A stretch of 64,000 bases of DNA from Marmoricola sp. Leaf446. GTDB taxonomy: Bacteria; Actinomycetota; Actinomycetes; Propionibacteriales; Nocardioidaceae. Position 1 is the first letter of the stretch. The number at the start of each line of letters is the position of its first letter. Position numbers and translations under genes: made by a program. Positions 52,933-60,210 of this stretch are shown in pieces. The stretch covers positions 1,210,140 to 1,274,139 of the forward strand of contig NZ_LMRF01000001.1 of NCBI RefSeq assembly GCF_001424755.1. Reading direction: 5' to 3'. The notes below the pieces were generated by a model that was not told where the DNA came from, made no database searches, and saw only the letters and a list, made by a program, of their open reading frames with translations.

Positions 52933-54690
52933 TCAGCGCGTCGGCTGGTGCACCGTCGCGACCTGGCGACGGTCGTCGAAGGGGACCAGCTCGGAGCGCG
53001 AGGTGGCGACGGCGTCGTGGACCTCGAGGTGACGCCCGGCGCCGTGGAGCGGGCAGGTCCACTCGCCCTCGACGTGGACGAGGCGGACCCCCGGCTGCTC
53101 GAGCCAGCGCAGGATCAGCTCGGACTCCTCGGCGGTGGCCGCCGGCGTCGGGCCCGGGCCGCCGACGACCGTGTCGGCCGACTCGCGCAGGCCACGCACC
53201 CAGTCTCCCGCGTGGGCGTCGCTCGGGATGATGCCGGCGGCGGCCAGCCGACCGTGACGCACGACGTGGACGGCCCAGCGACGGTCGTCCTCACGGCGGG
53301 CCGCGACCAGCTCGCTGCAGCTCGCGAGCGACCCCAGTCGCTGGGTGCGTGAGGCGGCACGCACGAACGCCGCCAGCCGGTCGCGGTGCACCCCCGCCTC
53401 CTCGAAGCGCTCGCCCCCGGACAGGGTGGCCATCCGCTGGGTCAGGGTCTCGACCACGCGGTCGGCGTCCTGTCGGAGGGCGTCCCTCAGCCGGGCGACC
53501 TCGGAGGCGTAGGTGTCGACGTCGACACTGCCGTCGCAGGGGGACAGGCAGCGCTGCATCTCGGCCAGGACGCACGGGGTGCGGGTCGGCGTCAGCGGCA
53601 ACCGGTCGGTGCACTGGCGAACGGGGAAGGTCTCGTGGAGGGCGGCGAGGCAGCGCTCGGCGGTGCGTCGCGAGGAGAAGGGGCCGAGGTAGTCGGCGCC
53701 GTCGTCGGCCACCTTGCGGACCAGGGAGAGGCGGGGCCAGGGCTCGACGGTGAGCTTGAGCCAGGTGACCTTGTCGGGGCGGCGGCTGCGGCGGTTGTAG
53801 CGCGGCCGGTGTGCGGCGATCAGCCGGAGCTCGCGGACCCCCGCCTCGAGCGGGGTCGCGCACTGGACGTGGTCGACCGAGCCGGCCAGGTTGACCATCT
53901 CGCCCATCCGGGCCCGGGACTCCGAGGCCGTGAAGTAGGACCGCACCCGGGTGCGGAGGTCGCGGGAGGTGCCGACGTAGAGCACCTCGTCGCGCTCGTC
54001 GCGGAACAGGTAGACCCCGGGGGCGTGGGGCAGGTGCTCGGCGAGGTGACGCTTGCGCCGCACGGCCGGGCTGACCCGGGAGCTGAAGGTGCTCAGCTCC
54101 TCCAGGGTGTGCACGCCGAGGCCGCCGAGCCGCTCCATCAGGCCGTGCAGCACGTCGACCGTGGCCCGCGCGTCGGACAGCGCCCGGTGGTCGGGCGTCG
54201 TGGTGGAGCCGAAGGCGACGGCGAGCGAGCTGAGCTTGCAGTTGGGGGCGTCGTCGCGGGTGATCACGCGGCGAGCGAGCCGGGCGGTGTCCAGCACCTC
54301 GAAGCGCGGCCACGGGCGTCCCTGCCGGGCCGCGAAGTGCTGGAGGAAGCCCACGTCGAAGGGCGCGTTGTGCGCGACGAGGACGCAGCCGTGCGCGAAC
54401 TCCAGGAACGACGGCAACGCCGACTCGATGGACGGAGCCGTGGCCACCATCGAGTTGGTGATGCCGGTGAGCACGGCGATGAAGGGCGGGATGGCCGCGT
54501 GGGGGTTGACCAGGGTCTGGAACTCGCCGAGCACCTCGCCGCCACGCACCTTGACCGCGCCGATCTCGGTGATCATCGACCCCTGAGCGGCGGACCCTCC
54601 GGTGGTCTCGAGGTCGACGACGCAGAAGGTGGTCTCGCGCAGCGGGCGCCCGAGCTCGTCGAAGCTCATCTGGGTGTCCCACCTGCTCAT
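52933..54690 (-). CDS. DEDDh 3'-5' exonuclease fused to GIY-YIG (UvrC-like) nuclease
   Basis: A 585-residue two-part nuclease found in actinobacteria. The N-terminal DnaQ-like domain (about residues 15-185) has CVVDLETTGGSAAQGSMITE (ExoI), LVAHNAPFDVGFLQ (ExoII) and DHRALSDARATVDVL (ExoIII). A GIY-YIG domain follows at about residues 235-310 (PGVYLFRDERDEVLYVGTS, then RPRYNRRSRRP), with cysteines in CTDRL, CVLAEMQRCLSPC. The rest resembles the UvrC middle region, without its C-terminal RNase H part. It probably trims or incises damaged DNA. The ATG at 54690 is seven bases after TAGCGT. Confidence 0.93.
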   Translation of the reverse strand: MSRWDTQMSFDELGRPLRETTFCVVDLETTGGSAAQGSMITEIGAVKVRGGEVLGEFQTLVNPHAAIPPFIAVLTGITNSMVATAPSIESALPSFLEFAHGCVLVAHNAPFDVGFLQHFAARQGRPWPRFEVLDTARLARRVITRDDAPNCKLSSLAVAFGSTTTPDHRALSDARATVDVLHGLMERLGGLGVHTLEELSTFSSRVSPAVRRKRHLAEHLPHAPGVYLFRDERDEVLYVGTSRDLRTRVRSYFTASESRARMGEMVNLAGSVDHVQCATPLEAGVRELRLIAAHRPRYNRRSRRPDKVTWLKLTVEPWPRLSLVRKVADDGADYLGPFSSRRTAERCLAALHETFPVRQCTDRLPLTPTRTPCVLAEMQRCLSPCDGSVDVDTYASEVARLRDALRQDADRVVETLTQRMATLSGGERFEEAGVHRDRLAAFVRAASRTQRLGSLASCSELVAARREDDRRWAVHVVRHGRLAAAGIIPSDAHAGDWVRGLRESADTVVGGPGPTPAATAEESELILRWLEQPGVRLVHVEGEWTCPLHGAGRHLEVHDAVATSRSELVPFDDRRQVATVHQPTR

Positions 54691-54857
54691 GGGAGGGACG
54701 CTAGGCGGGGGCACCGACAAGGAGGTGCAGGGCGTCCCCGGCGTGGCGCGGGACAGGGCCGGGGGAGGGTGTCCCGCGACCGGGGTCGGTGGAGTTGTCG
54801 GTGGGGGGTGCTGGAGTGCTCGTGACCGGCCTTCCCCCGCTCTGCAAGGAGACCCCG

Positions 54858-55064
54858 ATGAGCGTCCACATCGACTGCGACACCTGCCTGGTGCGCGGCC
54901 TGGCCTGCCACGACTGCGTGGTGACGGTGCTGCTGGGCCCGCCGCCCGAGCTCGGGTTCGACGCTGAGGAGGCCCAGGCGCTCGAGGTCCTGGCGGGGTC
55001 GGGGCTCGTCCCGCCGCTGCGCATGGTGACCCCGGTGAGCGGTCCGGAGATCGAGTCGGCGTGA
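54858..55064 (+). CDS. Small actinobacterial protein with two CxxC motifs
   Basis: A 68-residue protein with cysteines in CDTCLVRGLACHDC (two CxxC pairs), which could form a zinc site. The remainder is acidic and leucine-rich (LGFDAEEAQALEVLAGSGLV, then PPLRMVTPVSGPEIE). Similar small proteins are conserved beside NlpC/P60 genes in actinomycetes, but the function is unknown. A clear AAGGAGA ribosome site supports the ATG at 54858. Confidence 0.8.
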   Translation: MSVHIDCDTCLVRGLACHDCVVTVLLGPPPELGFDAEEAQALEVLAGSGLVPPLRMVTPVSGPEIESA

Positions 55065-55096
55065 ACAACGCCACACCGCCCGTCCACAGCCTCGAC

Positions 55097-55126
55097 TTGG
55101 ACCCACAGCGGGCCCTGACCTAGGGT
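55097..55126 (+). promoter_or_regulatory. Promoter for the c-di-AMP riboswitch leader
   Basis: TTGGAC (55097-55102) and TAGGGT (55121-55126) are separated by 18 bases, a good principal-sigma promoter. Transcription would start near 55133, before the leader hairpin and the riboswitch. Confidence 0.65.
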
Positions 55127-55137
55127 CGAGCGCTATT

Positions 55138-55178
55138 GGCCGTCGTCAGCGGGCACCGACCGGGTGCCCACGACGGCC
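55138..55178 (+). other. 5' leader hairpin before the riboswitch
   Basis: GGCCGTCGT (55138-55146) pairs with ACGACGGCC (55170-55178), and inside it GGGCACC (55151-55157) pairs with GGTGCCC (55163-55169), with a bulge of four bases on one side. It would be the first structure in the mRNA and may protect its 5' end. Confidence 0.6.
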
Positions 55179-55197
55179 GCGCCGAGTCCGGACTCGT

Positions 55198-55342
55198 CTC
55201 CTGGGGGGAGAGGGGTGGCCGGAGCCGGGGACCCATGTTCCTGGGGTGAATCCAGGCGCCGACAGCACCGATCGTGCCGTCACAGCCTGGTAGGGCGTTC
55301 TTTGGGCCCGAACCCGTCAGCTCACCTGGTAGGCGTCCAGAC
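55198..55342 (+). ncRNA. ydaO/yuaA cyclic di-AMP riboswitch
   Basis: The leader contains the hallmark conserved blocks of the c-di-AMP aptamer in order: GCCGGGGACCC (55224-55234), GGGGTGAATCC (55243-55253), and the 3' block CCCGAACCCGTCAG followed by CTCACCTGGTAGGCG (55307-55335). In actinobacteria this RNA class typically precedes NlpC/P60 wall hydrolases and lowers their expression when c-di-AMP is high. The start codon follows at 55363. The outer limits are approximate. Confidence 0.92.
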
Positions 55343-55362
55343 AAAGAGGAGACCGGCCGCTC

Positions 55363-56382
55363 GTGAACGACGGTTGGAAGTACCCCCATGCCCGCGCATC
55401 AGTAGGAGTGGCCCTGGCCCTGGGCCTCACCGGCCTCGGCGTCGTCCAGGCCGCTCCCGCCACCGCGGCACCCGACGACAAGCTCAAGACCCGCATCGAC
55501 GCCGCGCAGGCCGCGGTCGACGACGTGGCGCCGGCGGCCGCCGCCGCCGAGCGCCGTCACGACCGGGCCCAGGCCCTGGTGACCCGCGACAGCAAGCGCG
55601 TCAAGGCGCTGACGAAGCGCATCGTCCGCGCCAAGACCCTGGCCGAGACCGTGCGCGAGCAGGTGGCGGCCGACGTGCTCGCCGAGCACCAGGTCACCGG
55701 TGGCGCCGCCGCTCCGGCGGCGCGGTCGCTCCCGGCCGACTCCGAGGTCCTGCTCAGCAACGTGAGCGTCGTGTCCGAGGACACCGACGGTCGCATCGAG
55801 CAGGTCGCGCAGTCGCTCGCCACGGCGCAGCAGCTCACGCAGCGCCGCGCCCATGTCCGTGAGGCGCTCGTGGACCAGCGGGCCACCGCCAAGAAGCTCG
55901 CCGCCCGGGAGGCCACGGCCGCCGGGGTGGTCGACCGTGCGCAAGGGGAGGTCGACGCCCTCGAGGCCGAGCTCGCGGAGCGCCAGGAGGAGCGGGAGGC
56001 CGAGCAGGCCGCCGCTGCTCCCGCGGCGCCCGACGGCTCCGCCAGCTCCGCGGTGTCCTACGCCATGGCGCAGGTCGGCAAGTCCTACGTCTGGGGTGCC
56101 TCCGGCCCGAGCTCCTTCGACTGCTCCGGGCTGACGATGGCCGCCTGGGCGACGCAGGGCGTCTCGCTGCCGCACAACTCCGGTGCCCAGTACGCTTCGG
56201 GCACGCCCGTCTCCGAGAGTGAGCTGCAGCCCGGTGACCTCGTCTTCTACTACAGCCCGATCAGCCACGTCGGCCTCTACGTCGGCAACGGCCAGGTCGT
56301 CAACGCGCTGAACCCCGGCTCCGGTGTCCAGGTCTCGGGTCTGCACGACATGCCCTACTCCGGCGCGGTCCGCCCTGGCTGA
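55363..56382 (+). CDS. Secreted NlpC/P60 peptidoglycan endopeptidase (RipA-like)
   Basis: A 339-residue exported hydrolase that cleaves peptide stems in the cell wall. The signal peptide spans residues 1-36 (ASVGVALALGLTGLGVVQAA), ending at an AxA site. A long coiled-coil region (about residues 40-220) precedes the NlpC/P60 domain. That domain has AMAQVGKSYVWGASGPSSFD leading to catalytic Cys254 (DCSGLTMAAW) and His302 in ISHVGLYVGNG. The GTG at 55363 has GAGGAG at 55346-55351. Expression is controlled by the upstream c-di-AMP riboswitch, and a terminator follows directly. Confidence 0.95.
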   Translation: MNDGWKYPHARASVGVALALGLTGLGVVQAAPATAAPDDKLKTRIDAAQAAVDDVAPAAAAAERRHDRAQALVTRDSKRVKALTKRIVRAKTLAETVREQVAADVLAEHQVTGGAAAPAARSLPADSEVLLSNVSVVSEDTDGRIEQVAQSLATAQQLTQRRAHVREALVDQRATAKKLAAREATAAGVVDRAQGEVDALEAELAERQEEREAEQAAAAPAAPDGSASSAVSYAMAQVGKSYVWGASGPSSFDCSGLTMAAWATQGVSLPHNSGAQYASGTPVSESELQPGDLVFYYSPISHVGLYVGNGQVVNALNPGSGVQVSGLHDMPYSGAVRPG

Positions 56383-56395
56383 CCGCCACCGCGTC

Positions 56396-56431
56396 GACGC
56401 CGCCCGTCCCCCCGCTGGGACGGGCGGCGTC
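56396..56431 (+). terminator. Hairpin terminator directly before the next start codon
   Basis: GACGCCGCCCGTCCC (56396-56410) pairs perfectly with GGGACGGGCGGCGTC (56417-56431), 15 base pairs with a six-base loop. The right arm ends at the base before the proposed GTG start at 56432. Confidence 0.8.
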
Positions 56432-57682
56432 GTGCGCTCCGGCGTCGTCACGTGCCGGCACCGCCGTGGTGCCGTCGTCGCAGCACTGGTCGCCGCGCTC
56501 GGGGTCCTCTCGATGAGCGCGTGCGAGCAGGAGGTGGACCTCGAGCCGCCGCGCGCGCAGCCCCGTGCGTCGCTGGACGCCGACCAGGCGCAGCGCGCCC
56601 TGGACGGACTGGTCGCGGCGCTCGACGGAGACCGGCGGGGGGACGCCACCGCCCTGGCGGCTCCGGCGGGTGCCGAGGCCGTCGGAGACGCGTGGGACAA
56701 CGCCAGGTCGCTGCGGCTGGAGGACCTCGCGATGCGCTACGTCGACGACGCGGCCCCGCTGACCGCCGGCGAGCGCGAGCGCTGGGGGAGGACCGCCGTG
56801 CCCGTCACCGTCCGGCTGTCCTTCGCCTACGGTGGCGTCGACACCGGTCCGGCGGAGGTCGAGACGCGGGTGGCGCTCGTGCCTGACGGCGGCTCGGCGC
56901 GGGTGGCCGGTTTCGGCGGCGGCGGACGGACCCCGTTGTGGCTGGCGGAGCGGCTGAGCGTCGTACGCACTCCGGAGACGTTGACCGTGGTCGCGGGCCC
57001 GGTCGGGCGGTACCCGCGGCTGACCGAGCGTGCGGTCGCCCAGGTGCGCCGGGTGCTGCCGCGCTGGCGCGGACCGCTGGTCGTCGAGGTGCCCCGCACC
57101 CGCGCCGAGCTCGACGCCGCCCTGGACGCACCCGCGGACCGCTACGACGAGATCGCCGGCATCACCACCACCGTCGACGGCTCTACCGAGCGCGGAGCAC
57201 CCGTGCGGGTCTACCTCAACCCGGAGGTCTTCGCCGACCTGTCCGGTGCGGGGGCCCAGGTCGTGGCCAGCCACGAGGCGGTGCACGTCGCGACCGACTC
57301 GAGCTCCACCTCGGTGCCGACCTGGCTGCTGGAGGGGTTCGCCGACTACGTCGCCCTCGACGACGCGGGCGTGCCGGTCGAACGTGCCGCGGCGCAGGCG
57401 CTCGGGCAGGTGCGGCGCGACGGGCCGCCCGACCGGCTGCCGACGTCGGCCGACCTCGACCCGACGGCGACCGGCCTCGGTGCGACCTACGAGCTGGCCT
57501 GGTTGGCGTGCCGGTTCCTCGTCCAGGAGCACGGCACCGGCCGGTTGGTCCGGCTCTACGACGCCGTGGCCGACGGGACGCCGGCGGCGGCCGCGTTCCG
57601 GGAGGTCCTGGGCACCACGGAGGGGGCGTTCCTCAGCGCCTGGCGTGCGGACCTGCGACGGTTGGCCCGCGTGGCAGGCTGA
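56432..57682 (+). CDS. Lipoprotein with gluzincin-type metallopeptidase motif
   Basis: A 416-residue predicted lipoprotein with a signal ending in a lipobox (VAALGVLSMSACEQE). The C-terminal half contains H281-E-A-V-H285 (VVASHEAVHVATDSSS) and, 20 residues on, the glutamate of LLEGFADYVAL, matching the zinc ligands of gluzincins such as the MA-clan peptidases. The first half (about residues 40-190) resembles a small alpha-beta domain of unknown role. The GTG at 56432 is the only sensible start before the signal. It abuts a terminator hairpin and lies five bases before the M48 gene at its other end, suggesting a two-peptidase operon. Confidence 0.8.
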   Translation: MRSGVVTCRHRRGAVVAALVAALGVLSMSACEQEVDLEPPRAQPRASLDADQAQRALDGLVAALDGDRRGDATALAAPAGAEAVGDAWDNARSLRLEDLAMRYVDDAAPLTAGERERWGRTAVPVTVRLSFAYGGVDTGPAEVETRVALVPDGGSARVAGFGGGGRTPLWLAERLSVVRTPETLTVVAGPVGRYPRLTERAVAQVRRVLPRWRGPLVVEVPRTRAELDAALDAPADRYDEIAGITTTVDGSTERGAPVRVYLNPEVFADLSGAGAQVVASHEAVHVATDSSSTSVPTWLLEGFADYVALDDAGVPVERAAAQALGQVRRDGPPDRLPTSADLDPTATGLGATYELAWLACRFLVQEHGTGRLVRLYDAVADGTPAAAAFREVLGTTEGAFLSAWRADLRRLARVAG

Positions 57683-57686
57683 GGCC

Positions 57687-58928
57687 GTGTCGTCGGCCCG
57701 TCGTTCCGCTGCGGTCCTGCTGCTCGTCTCGGTCGTCGCCTTCGCGGTGGTGGCTGCACTGCTCGTTCCCTGGGACTGGGTGCCCGGTGGACGGGTGCTG
57801 CCGGTGCCGCCCGGTGAGCTGTTCACGGGCCGGGAGGTCGAGCGCGCCACGGCGTACTCCTCGGCGCAGCGGCACCTCGGCTGGGGATCGCTCGTGGTCT
57901 CGCTGCTGGTGGGCCTGGTGCTCGGCCTGACGCCGCTGGGCGCCCGCGTCGTACGCCGGCTCCATGGCTGGTGGTGGTGGCGCGTCCTGCTGGCGACGCT
58001 GCTCGTGCTGGTCGTGGGCGTCCTCGCGACCGCTCCGTTCGCGGTGCTGGTGCGGCGCAACGCGCTGGAGGCGGGGCTGAGCACGCAGCCGTGGTCGGGC
58101 TGGCTGCGCGACCAGGTGGTCTCGCTCGGCCTGTCCTGGGTGTACGCCGGCTTGGTGGTGCTGCTCGTCGTCGGGGTTGCCCGCCGGGTGCCGCGGCGGT
58201 GGCCGCTGGTCGTCGGGGCGGTGGCGGCGCTGCTCGTGGTGGTCGGGTCGTGGGTCTACCCGGTGGTCGTCGAGCCGCTGTTCAACCGGTTCACCTCGCT
58301 GCCCGACGGGCCGCTGCGCTCCGACGTGCTGGCGCTGGCCCGGGAGGAGGGGGTGCCTGTCTCCGACGTGCTGGTGGCGGACGCGTCGCGTCGTACGACC
58401 ACGCTGAACGCCTACGTCTCCGGGTTGGGCAGCACCCGTCGGGTGGTGCTCTACGACAACCTCGTCGACGACGTGCCGCGGCGCGAGACCCTGGTGATCG
58501 TGGCGCACGAGCTGGGGCACGCCAAGAACCACGACGTGGCGGTGGGGACGACGCTGTCGGCTCTCGGGGTCGCCGCGGGGGTGGGCCTGCTGGGCCTGGT
58601 CGCGGGGCCGGTGCTGCTGCGGCGGTCGGGCGCGGACTCCCTCGGCGTGCCCGAGGTGGTGCCGCTGGTGCTGGCGCTCGTCACGGTCGGGACGCTGCTG
58701 GCGAGCCCGGTGGAGAGCACCATCAGCCGGGCGGTCGAGGCCAGGGCCGACCGGGAGTCGCTGGCGGCCACCGGCGACCGTGCCGCGTTCGAGCGCATCC
58801 ACGCACGACTGGCCGTGCGGTCGCTGGCCGACCCGGAGCCGCCGGCGTGGAGCCAGCTGTGGTTCGGCTCGCACCCCACGGCCCTGCAGCGGATCGGGCT
58901 GGCACGGGGGCTGGAGCGGGTGCGGTGA
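57687..58928 (+). CDS. M48 family membrane metallopeptidase (Ste24-like)
   Basis: A 413-residue zinc protease with several membrane helices: an N-terminal one, a group at about residues 60-190, and a pair after the active site. The zinc motif is H274-E-L-G-H278 in LVIVAHELGHAKNHDV, and the third ligand is in SRAVEARADRESL. The segments EEGVPVSDVLVADASRRTTT and NAYVSGLGSTRRVVLYDNL are typical of Ste24/CAAX-prenyl-protease relatives. In bacteria lacking prenylated proteins the substrate is probably a membrane protein. It starts with the GTG at 57687, four bases after the preceding stop. Confidence 0.93.
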   Translation: MSSARRSAAVLLLVSVVAFAVVAALLVPWDWVPGGRVLPVPPGELFTGREVERATAYSSAQRHLGWGSLVVSLLVGLVLGLTPLGARVVRRLHGWWWWRVLLATLLVLVVGVLATAPFAVLVRRNALEAGLSTQPWSGWLRDQVVSLGLSWVYAGLVVLLVVGVARRVPRRWPLVVGAVAALLVVVGSWVYPVVVEPLFNRFTSLPDGPLRSDVLALAREEGVPVSDVLVADASRRTTTLNAYVSGLGSTRRVVLYDNLVDDVPRRETLVIVAHELGHAKNHDVAVGTTLSALGVAAGVGLLGLVAGPVLLRRSGADSLGVPEVVPLVLALVTVGTLLASPVESTISRAVEARADRESLAATGDRAAFERIHARLAVRSLADPEPPAWSQLWFGSHPTALQRIGLARGLERVR

Positions 58929-58956
58929 TGCGGAGGCGGTGGCCCGGGACGCAGCA

Positions 58957-58995
58957 CGCGCCCGACCCGGTCAGCGAGTGACCGGATCGGGCGCG
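58957..58995. terminator. Hairpin terminator after the M48 gene
   Basis: A 17-base stem (58957-58973 with 58979-58995) with one mismatch closes on GCGAG, 28 bases past the stop. It is followed at once by a second structured element. Confidence 0.8.
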
Positions 58996-58998
58996 CGT

Positions 58999-59067
58999 GA
59001 CGGCGGCTCACCACCCCCCGGCAGTGCGGGTGCGTTGCTCGGGCGCACCCGCTGAGAAGCCGCCGTC
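58999..59067. other. Nested double hairpin
   Basis: GACGGCGGCT (58999-59008) pairs with AGCCGCCGTC (59058-59067), enclosing a second hairpin GCGGGTGCG (59026-59034) with CGCACCCGC (59044-59052). Lying between the convergent M48 and Flp pilin genes, it probably terminates the pilin transcript. Its size and nesting are unusual for a simple terminator. Confidence 0.6.
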
Positions 59068-59142
59068 GGGCCCACGCGCGTGGTCGCGTGGGACGTCAGG
59101 CCGTCTCAGACGGTCGGTGCGTGTCCGAGGGTGCGGGAGTGG

Positions 59143-59352
59143 CTAGGCGCACGTGGCCGAGGTGGTGGCCTTCGAGGCGACGGTGGTGCAGGTGTCGGTG
59201 AAGACCTCCTTGATGACCCCGCCGAGCAGGAAGACGATGGCGACGACGAGGGCGGCGATGGCGGCGACGAGCAGGCCGTACTCCACAGCGGAGGCGCCCT
59301 CCTCGTCACGGCGCTCCTTGAGCATCTGCAGGGCGACGTAGAGCTTGATCAT
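59143..59352 (-). CDS. flp: Flp/Fap-type pilin
   Basis: A 69-residue pilin precursor for Tad pili, used in adhesion. The charged leader MIKLYVALQMLKERRDEEG is followed by ASAVEYGLLVAAIAALVVAI, with the predicted prepilin-peptidase cut after Gly and the conserved Glu at position +5. The remaining helix and a short Ser/Thr-rich tail with two cysteines (DTCTTVASK, TSATCA) form the mature subunit. The ATG at 59352 follows AAAGAGAT. The upstream 180 bases are unusually AT-rich and carry several CGGAC half-sites and a 16-base palindrome. Confidence 0.95.
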   Translation of the reverse strand: MIKLYVALQMLKERRDEEGASAVEYGLLVAAIAALVVAIVFLLGGVIKEVFTDTCTTVASKATTSATCA

Positions 59353-59487
59353 CGTGATCTCTTTTCGTGAGCAGCGAGTGTTGTCGTGCTGACCGGGAGG
59401 CCAGTGGGATAACTCTCCCAAATCGGACAGATCCGGACATCGTGCTCACGGACGATTCATCGTGACCATTATGGGTCATTTGCGGAG

Positions 59488-59503
59488 TAGTCCGGACGGA
59501 CTA
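59488..59503. promoter_or_regulatory. Palindrome TAGTCCG-GA-CGGACTA upstream of the Flp pilin gene
   Basis: Same seven-base arms as the site at 52574-52589, with GA in the centre, about 135 bases before the pilin start. Further CGGAC half-sites lie at 59424, 59434 and 59449, and another imperfect palindrome, TGACC-N6-GGTCA, at 59463-59478. The cluster looks like a multi-site operator. Confidence 0.65.
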
Positions 59504-59532
59504 CCCGACCCCGTGCCGGGATGGCCGTTCGG

Positions 59533-60171
59533 TCAGCCCGGCGGGGTCGCGTCGGCGATCAGGCCCATTCGCATCGCGGTGACCAGGGCCTGGGCCCGGT
59601 TGGCGGCGCCGAGCTTGTCGTAGATGCGGCCGATGTGGCTCTTGGCCGTGGACTCGCTGAGGTAGAGCTTGGCGGCGATCTGGCTGACCCCGAGCCCTTC
59701 GGCGAGCAGGTCGAGCACCTGCCGCTCGCGGTCGGTCAGGCGCGGGGCGCCGGAGCGCATCCGGCGCATCATCGCCTCGGCGAGCCCGGTGCAGGTGAAG
59801 GTCAGCGGTGCCACCGAGGCCTGCTTGGCGGCGGAGACGACCGTCGAGGTGGGGGCGTCCTTGCCGACGAAGGCCGACGCGCCGGCGTCCATGGCCGCGA
59901 ACAGCTGCTCGTCGCCGGCGTACATCGTCAGGACCACCAGCCCGATCTGCTTGTCCTCCTTGCGCAGCGTGCGCACCACGTCGAGGCCGGAGCCGTCGGG
60001 GAGCCGCACGTCGGTGACCACGACGTCGGGCCGCAGCCGCTCGACCTGGGCGAGACCGTCGGCCACCGATCCGGCCTGGCCCACCACCTCGAAGCGGTCG
60101 TCCTGGGCGAACGCTCCGGCGAGACCCTGGCGGATCAGCTCGTGGTCGTCGATCAGCAGCACCGTGGTCAT
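59533..60171 (-). CDS. NarL/FixJ-family response regulator
   Basis: A 212-residue regulator. The receiver domain has the acidic pair LLIDDHELI, phospho-acceptor Asp in VVTDVRLPDGSGL, and the Lys in SAFVGKDAPT. The LuxR-type helix-turn-helix is LTDRERQVLDLLAEGLGVSQ then LSESTAKSHIGRIYDKLGA. It is 39 bases downstream of its partner kinase. Positioned between tadC and flp, it probably controls pilus genes. The palindrome just downstream (59488-59503) is a candidate target. Confidence 0.95.
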   Translation of the reverse strand: MTTVLLIDDHELIRQGLAGAFAQDDRFEVVGQAGSVADGLAQVERLRPDVVVTDVRLPDGSGLDVVRTLRKEDKQIGLVVLTMYAGDEQLFAAMDAGASAFVGKDAPTSTVVSAAKQASVAPLTFTCTGLAEAMMRRMRSGAPRLTDRERQVLDLLAEGLGVSQIAAKLYLSESTAKSHIGRIYDKLGAANRAQALVTAMRMGLIADATPPG

Positions 60172-60210
60172 CGCTCACGCGGGCAGGGAGCCCGGCCTCC
60201 GGTCGAGACG

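Noticed and set aside
55185-55196. GAGTCCGGACTC as a third copy of the TAGTCCG-NN-CGGACTA site
   Set aside because: It lacks the two-base centre and the outer TA/TA, and lies inside the riboswitch leader where base pairing explains it.
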